A program made the translations under genes and the position numbers. A stretch of 64,000 nt of DNA. Origin: Erwinia sp039023475. GTDB lineage: Bacteria; Pseudomonadota; Gammaproteobacteria; Enterobacterales; Enterobacteriaceae. The notes beneath the pieces are model-generated. The model saw only the letters and a list, made by a program, of their open reading frames with translations. It searched no databases and was not told where the DNA came from. The first letter of the stretch is position 1, and each line of letters starts with the position of its first letter. The stretch lies in NCBI RefSeq assembly GCF_039023475.1, contig NZ_JBCHVB010000003.1, positions 124,001 through 188,000 on the forward strand, in the 5' to 3' direction. Positions 40,301 through 44,262 of this stretch are shown piece by piece.

Positions 40301-40572
40301 TCGATCTGGGCAGCGCCGGGAACAACAGTCTCAAGCTTGATCTTAACGAAGCGCTGCGCCTGACCGACAACCCGGGAGAGGATCTGATAATCAAAGGGAT
40401 GAATGGCGATCGGGTCACGCTGACCAATAACGACGAGGGAGTATGGGCGACCGCGGGTCAACGCACGGTAGATGGGCAGGTTTATGACGTTTACCACAAC
40501 TCTGCGCTCTCTTCTGACAACACACTCGGTGATGTGCTGGTTCAGCATAATCTTCAGGTTCATGTGGCGTAA
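22363..40572 (+). CDS. Giant BapA/LapA-type T1SS-secreted adhesin (about 6069 aa)
   Basis: Predicted surface biofilm adhesin, uninterrupted over 18.2 kb. Order: BapA-type beta-rich N-terminal prefix (residues 1-105, with TVLLDQP and VRYQQFFFDD); a Gly/Ala hydrophobic segment after TAAG (140-143), then poly-Gly; a TPPV repeat hinge (176-201); about 56 Ig-like repeats of about 100 residues (202 to about 5820); a low-complexity Ala/Thr/Ser linker; and a C-terminal T1SS module with an RTX-like GGAGTDTL and the tail NTLGDVLVQHNLQV. There is no Sec signal peptide and I found no cysteine. I start at MAQLND because AAGAGG lies 6 bases upstream. A longer TTG frame would add 15 residues including the only cysteine, and the paralogue downstream has the same leader geometry. 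Export would use the TolC/ABC/HlyD genes that follow. Closest known type: Salmonella BapA. Confidence 0.93.
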   Translation: MAQLNDGSVDILSRDDGQILSQASAGGSRTVLLDQPSVVRIHGTRDMVAGFERQGNDLVLHMRDGSVVRYQQFFFDDVDGDHSELVFDDGVNPPEHALFPVTSEIADAQTAMALAPEYESLGSIEPLLLADTGASGGVVTAAGIGALGLAGIAVGAIAGGGGGGGGGDDGDGGTVTPPVTPPVTPPVTPPVTPPVTPPATPTVTLSPFTGDNVLSQAEKASNQILSGTTTNADAGSVVTVTLNGNTYSTTVNADGSWSLSIPAADLALLPPGSNAISVSVTNADGNTATTSENITVQTGITEPGAPAITIGLFAGDDILDGAEKQTSQTIGGTTTNVQQGQTVTVSLGGVTYTATVGANGAWSLSVPSSALQALSAGDSTITASVSNAAGVVASASHPFTVLPVTQSSISVGDLSGDGYLNATEAQSPLSVSGFTTGVPAGSIINITLGGREYTATTGADGSWSLSIPAADLQQLPQGSNLVRATVTLADGTVVSNTPAASLIVDTVAPVISVDLPFGDGVLSGAEAGATQTLTGNTGASGAGQTVTVTLNGTQYTGTVNNDGSWSVPLPPSALQNLPQGSNPITVVVTDPAGNSSTSTAPVNVVTAPPSLSVTLPAGPLNENDVNVPLIVNGVSSGSESITLTLNGVTYTTQVNADGTWSISVPASDLQQLPDENYPVTVTSTDAFGNTATRDGALQIDTTAPTLTVSPISGDGYVNAGEMALPVEITGTTEPGSTVLVRFDSVDVAATVDPLTGAWTATLTDDIRAGIIDGTYIVTVIATDAAGNQSETLTSVTFITDGPNLPTLTFDPLTPDGELNGAEVAVDQVLTGTTSNVQAGREVTLTLAGAGTYTGTVLAGGNWSITLPADVLQGLANGTQNYTATVGDIAGNMTAASGSFNVAVDNTAASLSVGIIAGDNALNSVEAQADLTISGNSVGLAENTPLTVTFNGNSYSALVNANGSWSVTVPAADLAGLANGSYAVTVTGTDAASNPVSNESDLVVRTNFPNTIEINAPFGDGILNAIETGTPQVLTGTTGVAFADQSVTVTLNGVDYPATVNPATGEWQLTLLPEVLQTLPEGGGDIVVTVTDSLGNSVTASTPLSVDITAPALTVAALDNGGTVNGQTQNQPLTLSGTAEPFSTISVVLNGDSYVTGANADGSWSLDIAPSTLQALDDGRYDIIVSATDSSGNITPAQVQVTLDTTPPAVTFTPVSDDSYLNAVEHGQPLTLNGTAETGAAVVVTLNGVDYTALSDAEGNWSVTVAADVVNGLADGAYSVSAAATDVAGNVAEATQPLNVIAGAASLPAISVAAFTSDGILDGAEKELSQFITGTTLNVQAGQIVTVTLNAQQYAGTVQDDGSWSVLVPAGALTTLPNGTQNYSVTVSDVAGNPASASGNFGVDDSFSAIAIGIISDDNQLNSVEAQNDLVISGSTRFVAFGARLLMRFNNTDYETTTNADGSWNITVPASTLAGLPVGELTITATATDVNGNEITTTRSLTSDVNPDFGITLDPPFGDGTLNGAESQTDQTLTGTTGATGEGQTISLVIGGVAYTGTVDANGNWSVLLPNAALQALPEGNNALNITVTDQVGNSSSLTGSVVVDTIAPVVTVDAISEDNRLSLAELGETLTLTGTGRNGDLITLTFDGETYSGTVNGAGAWSIAVPAAALTDLTNGSYDFTIVASDPAGNQTTLVRTVAVDITPPALTVADVSGDGYLNAAEGNQPLLIGGTSEAGGTVAVELNNVTYTTVTATDGTWTLTIPATAVGALADGSYTLTVTASDAAGNTTLATAPLNVDKSIPSISVADVTANNILDGAEQQVDQIISGTTNNVGAGQTLTVTLNNVDYPTTVQAGGAWQVTLPAGALAGLTNGTQTLTVSVTDAAGNTGTTEKTFSVDNSLSSIAIGPLSEDGYLNAVEAASDLTVTGVTANVAEGSVVTFTLGGESYTTTVNADGSWTLTMPSADLLALDDGGLTATASVTAGNGQNVTSSSPLNVILDSLPVPTLQTPFTDGTLTNAEATIEQTLTGQSGVQGQGQTVTVTIAGTDYPAAVNSAGVWTLLLTPEILQALPQGETAITVTATDVAGNTATTTALPVTIDTTLPLFTLDPLAGGDGILNSDEQGNPLVLSGTGTTGETIAVTLNQIEYVTTVDANGNWRLEVPVADLAALADGPYTLVVNASDAAGNVTTQSDLLRVDTAAPAFTYAPIAGDNIIDRVEQNQPLVITGTGNEGDTVTVTLGGQDFTTRVDANNLWSVTVPPAVLANLSEGDNSVTVTATTPAGNSLSQVATVALDTSMDIALIVNTIAGDGQVNAAEAAAGFNVSGSVPDNTTTVVVNVNGVDYPATVEANGLWSAAVPAGVLVNLADGTYPVLVTATAAGGGSVTVPSSVLLDATLPEFTLAAPSGDGFLNLAEQEQPLSLNGTGEAGDSIRVTLNGVPYTARVDDANNWSVTVPVADVAGLTDGDYPVNVTATDAAGNSTTQSSTLTVDLTPPFLTVNPVSGDGVLNAAEQGQPLTVSGSAESGSAIIVTLENVDYTATAGPNGQWTLAIPATGLVALTNGEYTLTVVATDPAGNTNSVDSPLTVVVDADSLPTLSLNDFAGNNILDAAEQQVDQQLSGIVANVEAGQSVTVTLNGTTYTGLVQASGAWSVTIPAAALAGLEDVSQSYTVAVEDVAGNLATASGSFEVNTLASGLAINPVSGDGYLNAGEALSDLALSGTSANVAEGTTLTVTLNDVDYTALVGPDGTWNLVVPAADLAALTEGPLTVTVSGTDAAGNPVSGDATLNVATTLPVITTDTPFGDGTLNGNDALNGQTLTGTTGLTGDGQTVSVVINGTTLPGTVDGSGNWSISVPADILQALPQGGTPATVTVSDAAGNSATSEVALNVDTLPPVLTVGDLAGDGILNAAEQESDLPVSGTGESGDTIVVTLNGVEYSTTVNPEGEWTLTIPAVDLAGLTDGNYNVSVTATDAAGNALSLNNPLTVKADAANLPTLTVNPFAGNDIVDGAEQQTAQLLSGSTSNVEPGQTLTVTLGDQIYTTQVQADGTWSLSVPAGALAELADGTTAISVAVSDVAGNPVTVSRDVTVNSATSGISIDALSGDGFLNATEAQDALIVTGTTANVAAGSTVTITFNGQTFTGEVGINGAWSAIIPASSLAGLPDGNATLTVTATDAIGEPVSSSGALEVRVNQLPQPVLDTPFTDGVLNGSEAAVTQTLTGNTGVTGNGQTVSLDINGGTLAGVVDADGNWSISVPSTALQALPQGDNTLTVTVGDAAGNSSELPVPVRVDTTAPTLSLDPVAGDGVINAGEAAADITISGGSTGAEAGQSVTVSLYGQNYTTTTDADGNWSLQLPAGLLANAPDGSYPLTVTLSDAAGNPTSTTADVTLSTLSLQPTIDTPFGDGFLNISESQTDQLLSGSTGVSGVGQSVVVNIAGADYTATVDENGSWTLPVATATLQLLENGAQAITVTATDAQGNTGVTNSTITVDLVAPTLQLDAIAGDNIINAAEILQPVAITGTASLSEVGQQVTITFNGQSYQQVVQDDGSWRLDLPSGVTQGLADATYPVTVTLTDSAGNTVTDDLSVTVQASPANLPTIAIDLVSQDDYINRAETAEDLIVSGTTTNVGIDQVVTVTLNGISYTADVQANGSWSATLPAADVAVLADGAQTISVSVSDAAGNPASTTRDVIKVAQDASLPTITIDPVTSDDVVNTQEAQNGVQITGSSQRIPAGETITVTLNGNTYPATVDAEGNWTATIPPADAQALSQGSNDVTADGSDVAGNPVSTTGSFNVDTVPPLLAVTLSAGADDVLNLAEALTGLTVSGTTDAGLLVNVTLNGNSYSVTADGDGSWSLLIPAADLLALEDGQVDLGVSVTDANGNTSSDLVELGVAINTLPQLTLATPFVDGLLNAAEAAAEQTIGGTATNLAEGTAVVVTVGNLTFNGTVGADNTWSAILPAGALTALGDGAFQLSVTAADVAGNPASAETSVELLVASLPVATINTPFVDGLLNATEAGVDQIISGTTGIAGAGQTVTLNIDGELPLTAVVDAQGQWSVTLSPAQLADIGNGSHTIDVTVSDRAGNTSTDNIDFTAIITGLPAPALDTPFTDSVLNAAEAAAGGELTGVTGITGAQTVTVSVNGTAYTAAVDEATGVWSLALPASLLTTLPDGSWPITVTVTDSVGNVGTTDGSLLVAINDLPDVSINLPFGDGQLNLAEAGVAQVLSGSTGKIAPGQAVTVSIDGGAPLAATVNANGDWSLSLDPTALTALGSGPHSVLVTATDSAGNSDTTTLGFEARLTLPEPTIATPFGDGTLNISEAGAAVTLTGTTGVTGANQGVQLQIDVGGTIYTGVVDEEGAWSVALPAGALRGLGDGPHSIEVTVIDPAGNTNTETVDFIAALTPPVPALDVLFTDGFLNGGEVTAGASLSGTTGAVGDGQSVTVTLGGIDYPAAVVADGSWTLALTTEQLAALPQGPANITVLATDGAGNTASVAGSFTVDTVAPVVTINPLTADNTLTYVESLTNQTLSGTVTGARVGQPVTVTIGDVTLSGVVQAGGVWSVTLSPTALAALGTGETGAIAVSIVDLAGNTGTADATVNLDLTIPAAPWFTLAPISDDNIINAADTGTLTISGSFANLPFGEGEESGTVTVTVDGVPVGTAVITGADGSWSITLPNDAATLPEGTLNVVATLETTDGDSLTSSDPLIVDRVAPTLTINPFAGDNILNGTEATVAQTISGTASVSEEGRTVTVTLNGNTYTAVVQPDGTWSTSVPAGVLQGLDDRDYEITASLTDAAGNPGASASTVTVDTGAPLLQVDALLGNNILNAVDILGTQVLTGNASGAEGQTIGLYLGDNSPIATAIVNEDGTFSLDLTPQVLGNLAEGTLVFGLRVSDASGNQTDATLTVNKVVNTALNLVVDSVFGDGFLNAADTAVAQVITGVATSAGIGATVSLAIGGTTLEAAVGQDGKFALVVPPSVLGLLSGGELDLDLVLTDAAGNTRTIGETVTAILETPVIGSLTGLFGGDNLLNIVESGLTQTIGGTIDAVTGSDVIVTLGSKSYTTTLTAGGNWSLTIPPLDLGALTNGTLALGVRVVDPAGNTASSSVNVGIFTQQPSITLSPLFGDGILNIADVLVNQTISGTVNNVAAGTLVTLSIGNTTVEASVGQNGAFSATVTPDILGTLTSGNLTVGASLTDPAGNTASTSLGAVVKLTAPVISINPLFGDGLLNVADALLGQAIGGTITGAEPGSRVVISVAGTQFVTTTAANGTFNIGLSPAILQGLADGDLSVGVSVTDSAGNTTSTTAGAIVGVQNLPTITLNPLFGDGVLNLLESLVTQTISGTVGNVAAGSSVTIRLGNSTVTAEVAQNGTFSATVSPAILSTLLDGNLTVGVSVTDRVGNTSSVNAGVKVGIGVSPSVTLNTVFGDGVLSAADLNTTQTLSGTATNVAAGSAISVTLGGNAYSTTVNGSGGWSLSVPKADLTALANGTQTVNVTVTDAYGNTASNSGSLSVIAQTPPTITLTSIFGDGLLNAADALTAQTISGTTTNAEGSTIRVSVGAANFTTIVGTNGAWSVSVPATTLAALPDGTRDVTATLTNAAGNTGTGTGSVLVGIQTLPTVTLTPASVFGGDHYLNLSEASVAETISGTSTNAVGSNVSVNVAGNIFTTTVGANGSWGVTVPSTTLRGIADGSHSIRVTLTDSVGNTSTASDTFTAVTQNLPVIGVDPVLSLVSVLLTGLTISGGTLNLAQGTRLNVTLNGTTRQATVDALGLYNVKFTGGLLTALSLNSIVTVSAVDAAGNPVTTSTTLLLGSLLPVATPSAVAATALLAVAADDAGAAAATANQTSGNGEEGNSAAVQPTTVDSTLVTGSDTRATDTMTSAATSGDLASSGTTATQADSGEYSIGGLIITLADGQSVEGASVTGSSGEDLVMLNTLNFDHIDGGAGTDTLMLTGENMALDLTSLGLKIENIEVIDLGSAGNNSLKLDLNEALRLTDNPGEDLIIKGMNGDRVTLTNNDEGVWATAGQRTVDGQVYDVYHNSALSSDNTLGDVLVQHNLQVHVA
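22888..22965 (+). repeat. 12-base minisatellite encoding (TPPV)n
   Basis: About 6.5 tandem 12-base units encode TPPV x5, TPPA, TP, forming a proline-rich hinge between the poly-Gly segment and the first Ig-like repeat. Third-codon positions vary between units, which should limit slippage. Confidence 0.9.
22966..39825 (+). repeat. Array of about 56 Ig-like repeats in the giant adhesin
   Basis: Hand count gives 56 units of 95-107 residues (about 300 bases). Consensus per unit: P-x-(L/I)-x-V-x-P at the start; a GDG-x-LN-x-x-E segment; an L-x-GTT core with TVTLNG; a GSWS-(L/V)-x-(V/I)P segment; and a final D-x-AGN. Units fall into types: C (D/SLPTLxxxxFAGNNILDGAEQQ-like), D (no Pro start, GYLNAVEA), A (TPFGDG/TPFTDG) and B (short, NQPLxLSGTxEG). 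In order they read C-D-A-B-B from 23278, giving blocks starting at 23278, 24775, 26281, 27766, 30145 and 31345. A run of six type-A units spans 34063-35883. Units are diverged at the DNA level. Confidence 0.9.
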
Positions 40573-40580
40573 CCGTGGTC

Positions 40581-40615
40581 TTCCCCTTGCCAGCAGTAGA
40601 GGCTGGCGGGGGGAA
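40581..40615 (+). terminator. 14-bp stem-loop right after the giant adhesin gene
   Basis: Arms 40581-40594 and 40602-40615 pair over 14 bases (two G.U) around a 7-base loop, 8 bases past the stop codon. No U-tract follows, so it may be a transcript 3'-end stabiliser or a leaky terminator separating the first adhesin gene from the rest of the locus. Confidence 0.65.
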
Positions 40616-41113
40616 TGAAAAGTTAAGAGTAAATTATATTTTTGTGAGGCAGGAAACGGCAATGATGAAACAAACAGACCCTGGCGCCTTTCTGAATGGC
40701 CCATAAAGTGACATCAGTGTTACTTATATAAAATAAGCAAGCTGGAAACCTATTTCCAGAATAAACCTGGTAGTAAATTGCTGGCGCGAGGAATAGATTA
40801 TCTCTCGCCAGCGCCCACTATTAGTTCGTTAAGTCAACTTAACTTATTGATATAATGGGTTATTAATTGAGTTAATGATCGAGTGTTTCAGAGAGTGGTG
40901 AGGGTGTATTCTGCCCGTCATGGGTTGACCATTATCAGGCTTTTACGGTTTATTTACTGGATTTTTCTTAACCCATTATCTTTGTTATGGATTATTTTCT
41001 AATCCATTGTCACCGTTTCAGGCTCAGCTGCCTTTCCGGCGCTGGCTAATGCACGTCCGTAAAAGATAAAGCATTGCTTTCCTTTTTTGCGACGTCACCT
41101 AACTTTTCTATCC
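40616..41113 (+). promoter_or_regulatory. AT-rich spacer with clustered inverted repeats before the second adhesin gene
   Basis: No gene seen beyond an uncompelling 13-codon ORF. Structures: 7-bp hairpin CTGGAAA/TTTCCAG (40742-40759); 9-bp hairpin with one bulge, GCTGGCGcGAG/CTCGCCAGC (40780-40812); an 11-bp inverted repeat ATAATGGGTTA (40852-40862) against TAACCCATTAT (40969-40979); and an 8-bp dyad ATGGATTA-TTTTC-TAATCCAT (40987-41007). The word ATGGRTTR occurs five times, counting both strands, between 40855 and 41007. This suggests a dedicated, regulated promoter for mini-bap and the exporter. Confidence 0.6.
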
Positions 41114-41132
41114 GGTGCACAAGGGGATGACA

Positions 41133-42800
41133 ATGGCAATTTCAGGCCTGGGTTACGTAACAGGGTCAGGCGGTAAACCGCTGGAACAATCACCGTCAGC
41201 GACAGAGCAGACGGTACTTCTTAGTCAGCCCGGCATCGTTGAGCTTCAGGGCAGTCGATCGCAGGTTGTGGCTTATCAGCAGCAGGGCGAAGATCTGATC
41301 CTGCAGTTGGCTGAGGGGCAGACGTTACGCTATCAGCACTTTTTTAGCGTGGTGGATGGGAAACAGAGCGAGCTGGTTTTTGTCGGGGACGATAATCTGC
41401 GCGAGCGCGTACAGTTCAGCGAAACGCTGCAGACAGATCCGCAGGCGGTAACGGCGATTGCGCCGTTAAATTCCGCTGACGCTGGAGATGTTGCGGTGAG
41501 CGAAGCGGGCAGCGGAGCTTCTTCTGCGGTCGGGCTGGCACTTGGAATGCTGGGAGTGGTGGGCGGTGGCGTGGCGCTTGCCAGCCGCGGTGGCGGCTCC
41601 TCAGATGATAAAGCCGCAAACGCTAATCCTGCGGTGACTGAAAATGAAGGCGCGGCGGCCGGGCAGGCGGCCAGTGACAGCGTGCCTGCCGCCGTTGGCG
41701 GCGAAGGGGTTACGCCAGAAAGCACGCTGCTCATTGCCACACCGGTGAGTGAAGAAAGCGTACTTCCCATCACTGCCCCGGTGAGCGAAGAAAGCCCGCC
41801 GCCGGTAACTGTACCGCTGAGCGGAGAAGGCTCGTCAGCCGCAGTCGCGCAGCCGACGCTGGCGGTGAACACCATTTCCGGCGATGACATGCTCAATATG
41901 CGGGAGGCGATATATGGGCTGGAAATTTTCGGTACCTCCAGCCATCTTGCAGCAGGAACGGAGGTCACCTTAACGCTGGACGGTAAGACATTTACCGGGG
42001 CGGTGTGGGACGCCGCCGGGAACTGGCAGATATTCCTTGATGATGTTGCGCTGGATTCCATTGTGGATGGCCAGCATACGCTGAATTTTTCGGCGCTGGA
42101 TGAGAACGGCAACGGCGCCACTGCCTCGCGGGATGTCTGGATGATCACCCATCAGAGCAGCGAGCCGCAGTTTACCGTTAATGAGGTCACTCAGGCGGAT
42201 GTCAGCACGCAGGACGGCATTAATTACGTCACGCTCTCCGGCACGCTCAGCGCTGACTTTCCGGTTACCGCAGCCTCGGTTAACCCCGGTGATTATCCTG
42301 TCTATGACTTTACTGTCTGCGAGAGTGGCGCCTGGAGCGTGACTATCATGCAGAGCGATCTCAGCATTACCGATGGCTACAACTCCATGATTTTCACCGT
42401 GGCGGACATTGCCGGCAACTCCTATGAAGGTTTGCAGGGAGTTGAGGTGCATATCGATCCTGCTCTGTTCAACAACCTGATGCTGGCGGAGGGCGAAACC
42501 GCGCTGGACTTAGCCCTGCTGGGGCTGAATGCGGACCAGCTGACGACGGAGGAAGCGCTTAGCGACAGGGGAGAAGCGAAGACGAACGCCTCCTGGGCTG
42601 AAAGCAGCAGTGAATCTCTGACCACCGCAGAGGGTAAAACGATCACGTTGAGTTCGGTGGATGGGGGGGTCTGGAACGACGCTTCTCTCAGAGTGGCGGC
42701 AGGGCAGCCTGAAGATATCTATGCTTATGGTAATGCCGCTCATGAAAACACCCTGGCGGATTTGCTGGCGCAACATAATTTACAGGTACAGACAACCTGA
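41133..42800 (+). CDS. Mini-Bap: short paralogue of the giant adhesin, probable T1SS substrate
   Basis: 555 aa. Residues 1-105 align with the giant adhesin prefix (TVLLSQP, QGEDLIL, LRYQHFF, SELVF). Next is the same hydrophobic Gly-rich segment (about 130-155, ending RGGGSSDD), then an acidic low-complexity linker with repeated APVSEES. Two Ig-like units follow (about 241-345 starting PTLAVNTISGDDML, and 346-450). The C-terminal tail ENTLADLLAQHNLQV matches that of the giant protein. One cysteine (Cys396). The start is chosen at MAISGL because AAGGGG sits 6 bases upstream in the same leader as the giant gene; an in-frame GTG 18 bases earlier is possible. Likely secreted by the same exporter. 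Whether it is an adhesin, a cap, or a secretion competitor is unknown. Confidence 0.82.
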   Translation: MAISGLGYVTGSGGKPLEQSPSATEQTVLLSQPGIVELQGSRSQVVAYQQQGEDLILQLAEGQTLRYQHFFSVVDGKQSELVFVGDDNLRERVQFSETLQTDPQAVTAIAPLNSADAGDVAVSEAGSGASSAVGLALGMLGVVGGGVALASRGGGSSDDKAANANPAVTENEGAAAGQAASDSVPAAVGGEGVTPESTLLIATPVSEESVLPITAPVSEESPPPVTVPLSGEGSSAAVAQPTLAVNTISGDDMLNMREAIYGLEIFGTSSHLAAGTEVTLTLDGKTFTGAVWDAAGNWQIFLDDVALDSIVDGQHTLNFSALDENGNGATASRDVWMITHQSSEPQFTVNEVTQADVSTQDGINYVTLSGTLSADFPVTAASVNPGDYPVYDFTVCESGAWSVTIMQSDLSITDGYNSMIFTVADIAGNSYEGLQGVEVHIDPALFNNLMLAEGETALDLALLGLNADQLTTEEALSDRGEAKTNASWAESSSESLTTAEGKTITLSSVDGGVWNDASLRVAAGQPEDIYAYGNAAHENTLADLLAQHNLQVQTT

Positions 42801-42811
42801 CATGGATGACC

Positions 42812-42831
42812 GGGGCGGTGGATGCCGCCCC
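42812..42831 (+). promoter_or_regulatory. Intercistronic hairpin between mini-bap and the tolC-like gene
   Basis: 7-bp GC-only stem GGGGCGG / CCGCCCC with a 6-base loop, 12 bases after the mini-bap stop and 43 before the next ATG. Without a U-tract it may act as a partial attenuator or an RNA-stability element setting adhesin:exporter ratios. Confidence 0.55.
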
Positions 42832-42873
42832 GCGTTTACAACGCAAACAGATGACGGAAACAGTGGTGCTTGA

Positions 42874-44226
42874 ATGAAAAAAGTGTGGGTTTCCCTCTGC
42901 TTCACGGCGTTGTGCGGCGCGATGGGACAGAACGCGCTGGCAGCGAAAGAACCAAAGGCCGAGTTTAACTGGCGGGCGGCGCCCACCGAGGAGCAGATAG
43001 CCACTTTAACCCTGCGCGACGCCATACTACGTGCGTTTGCGCGTAACCCTAAAATTTCTGAAGCGGCGGCGCAGATCCGCGTCGGCGTGGCCGATCTTGA
43101 CGCGGCGAAAAGCGCCTGGTATCCGCAGATCTCTCTTCAGGCTGCCGGCGGGCGATCTCACCAGACCGACTCCTCCGGAAGCCTCGACAACAACGGCTCC
43201 GGCGGGATCACGCTCAGCCAGCTCCTCTACGATTTTGGCCGAACCGGCAGCGCCATTGACGAACAGTACAAACTTTCGGAAGCCTACCGCTACTCGCTTT
43301 ACGCCACCATGACCACCGTGGCGCAGGACACATTACGTGCCTATCTGGAGGTCAAACGCTACCGCGCGCTGGTGGCGGCCTCGCGTGACAACCTCGCCTC
43401 CCTTGAACGGGTGCGGGATATCGCCAGACTGCGCGCCGATGCCGGGCTGAGTTCAGACTCAGACGTGCTTCAGGCGCAAACCCGCATCGCCGGCATGAAC
43501 GCCACGCTGGAGCAGTACCGTGCACAGGCGCGCTCTGCGCAGGCGCAGCTGACCGTGCTGACGGGCGTCATTTCCAGCGATCTGCCTGAACTGCCACAAT
43601 CCCTGCTCAATCAGCAAATTACGCTGGATAAAATCGCCTATGAAAACAGCTCGGCGGTGCGCAGCGCCCAGGCTAAGCAGGAAGCGGCGCTGGAGCGCGT
43701 GCGTCAGGCGCAATCCAACCACTGGCCAACCATCAGAGTAGAGGCGGGCCGGACACGTTATGAAAACAGCAGCCGATCCTACTGGGATGATGAACTCCAG
43801 CTTCGGGTGGAGGCGCCGCTCTATCAGGGCGGGCTGGTAAACGCGAGAACCCGCGCGGCCGAGGGCGATCGTGAAGCGGCGGTGGCCGCCATTCAGCAGT
43901 CAAAGCTCGATATCAATCAGCAGGCCTCCACTTCCTATGCCGATATGATCGGCGCGCAGCAGCGGCAGACGGCGGGCGAACAGCAGTTTAACAGCGCCGT
44001 GCATACCCGTTCGGTCTACGCCGATGAATACAAATTAAATAAGCGCAGCCTCAATGATTTGCTGAGCGTGGAACAGGATGTGTTTCAGGCTGACAGCAGC
44101 CGGCTGATGGCGCTGTACGACGGCTGGGACGCCACCGTCCGCTATGCCGCCGCGGTAGACAACCTGCTGGACATCATGGGCATTGACCGTGAAGCCACCT
44201 CCGGACAAACCCTGCCGTCGCTCTGA
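42874..44226 (+). CDS. TolC/LapE-family outer membrane channel of the T1SS
   Basis: 450 aa outer membrane efflux protein. Sec signal peptide about residues 1-24 (hydrophobic core followed by QNALA|AKEPK). Two OEP-type repeats of long helices follow, e.g. LRDAILRAFARNPKISEAAAQ at the entry (conserved in TolC-family N-termini) and QPISLQAAGG-like strand regions. LYQGGLVNARTRAAE is the typical second-half motif. It forms the trimeric exit duct for the adhesins. First gene of a tolC-like/ABC/hlyD set, 36 bases before the ABC gene. Orthologous in role to Salmonella BapB or Pseudomonas LapE; E. coli TolC itself would be encoded elsewhere. Confidence 0.9.
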   Translation: MKKVWVSLCFTALCGAMGQNALAAKEPKAEFNWRAAPTEEQIATLTLRDAILRAFARNPKISEAAAQIRVGVADLDAAKSAWYPQISLQAAGGRSHQTDSSGSLDNNGSGGITLSQLLYDFGRTGSAIDEQYKLSEAYRYSLYATMTTVAQDTLRAYLEVKRYRALVAASRDNLASLERVRDIARLRADAGLSSDSDVLQAQTRIAGMNATLEQYRAQARSAQAQLTVLTGVISSDLPELPQSLLNQQITLDKIAYENSSAVRSAQAKQEAALERVRQAQSNHWPTIRVEAGRTRYENSSRSYWDDELQLRVEAPLYQGGLVNARTRAAEGDREAAVAAIQQSKLDINQQASTSYADMIGAQQRQTAGEQQFNSAVHTRSVYADEYKLNKRSLNDLLSVEQDVFQADSSRLMALYDGWDATVRYAAAVDNLLDIMGIDREATSGQTLPSL

Positions 44227-44262
44227 GGGCGGCTGCGCAGGCAAACACCATAAGGCAGTAAT

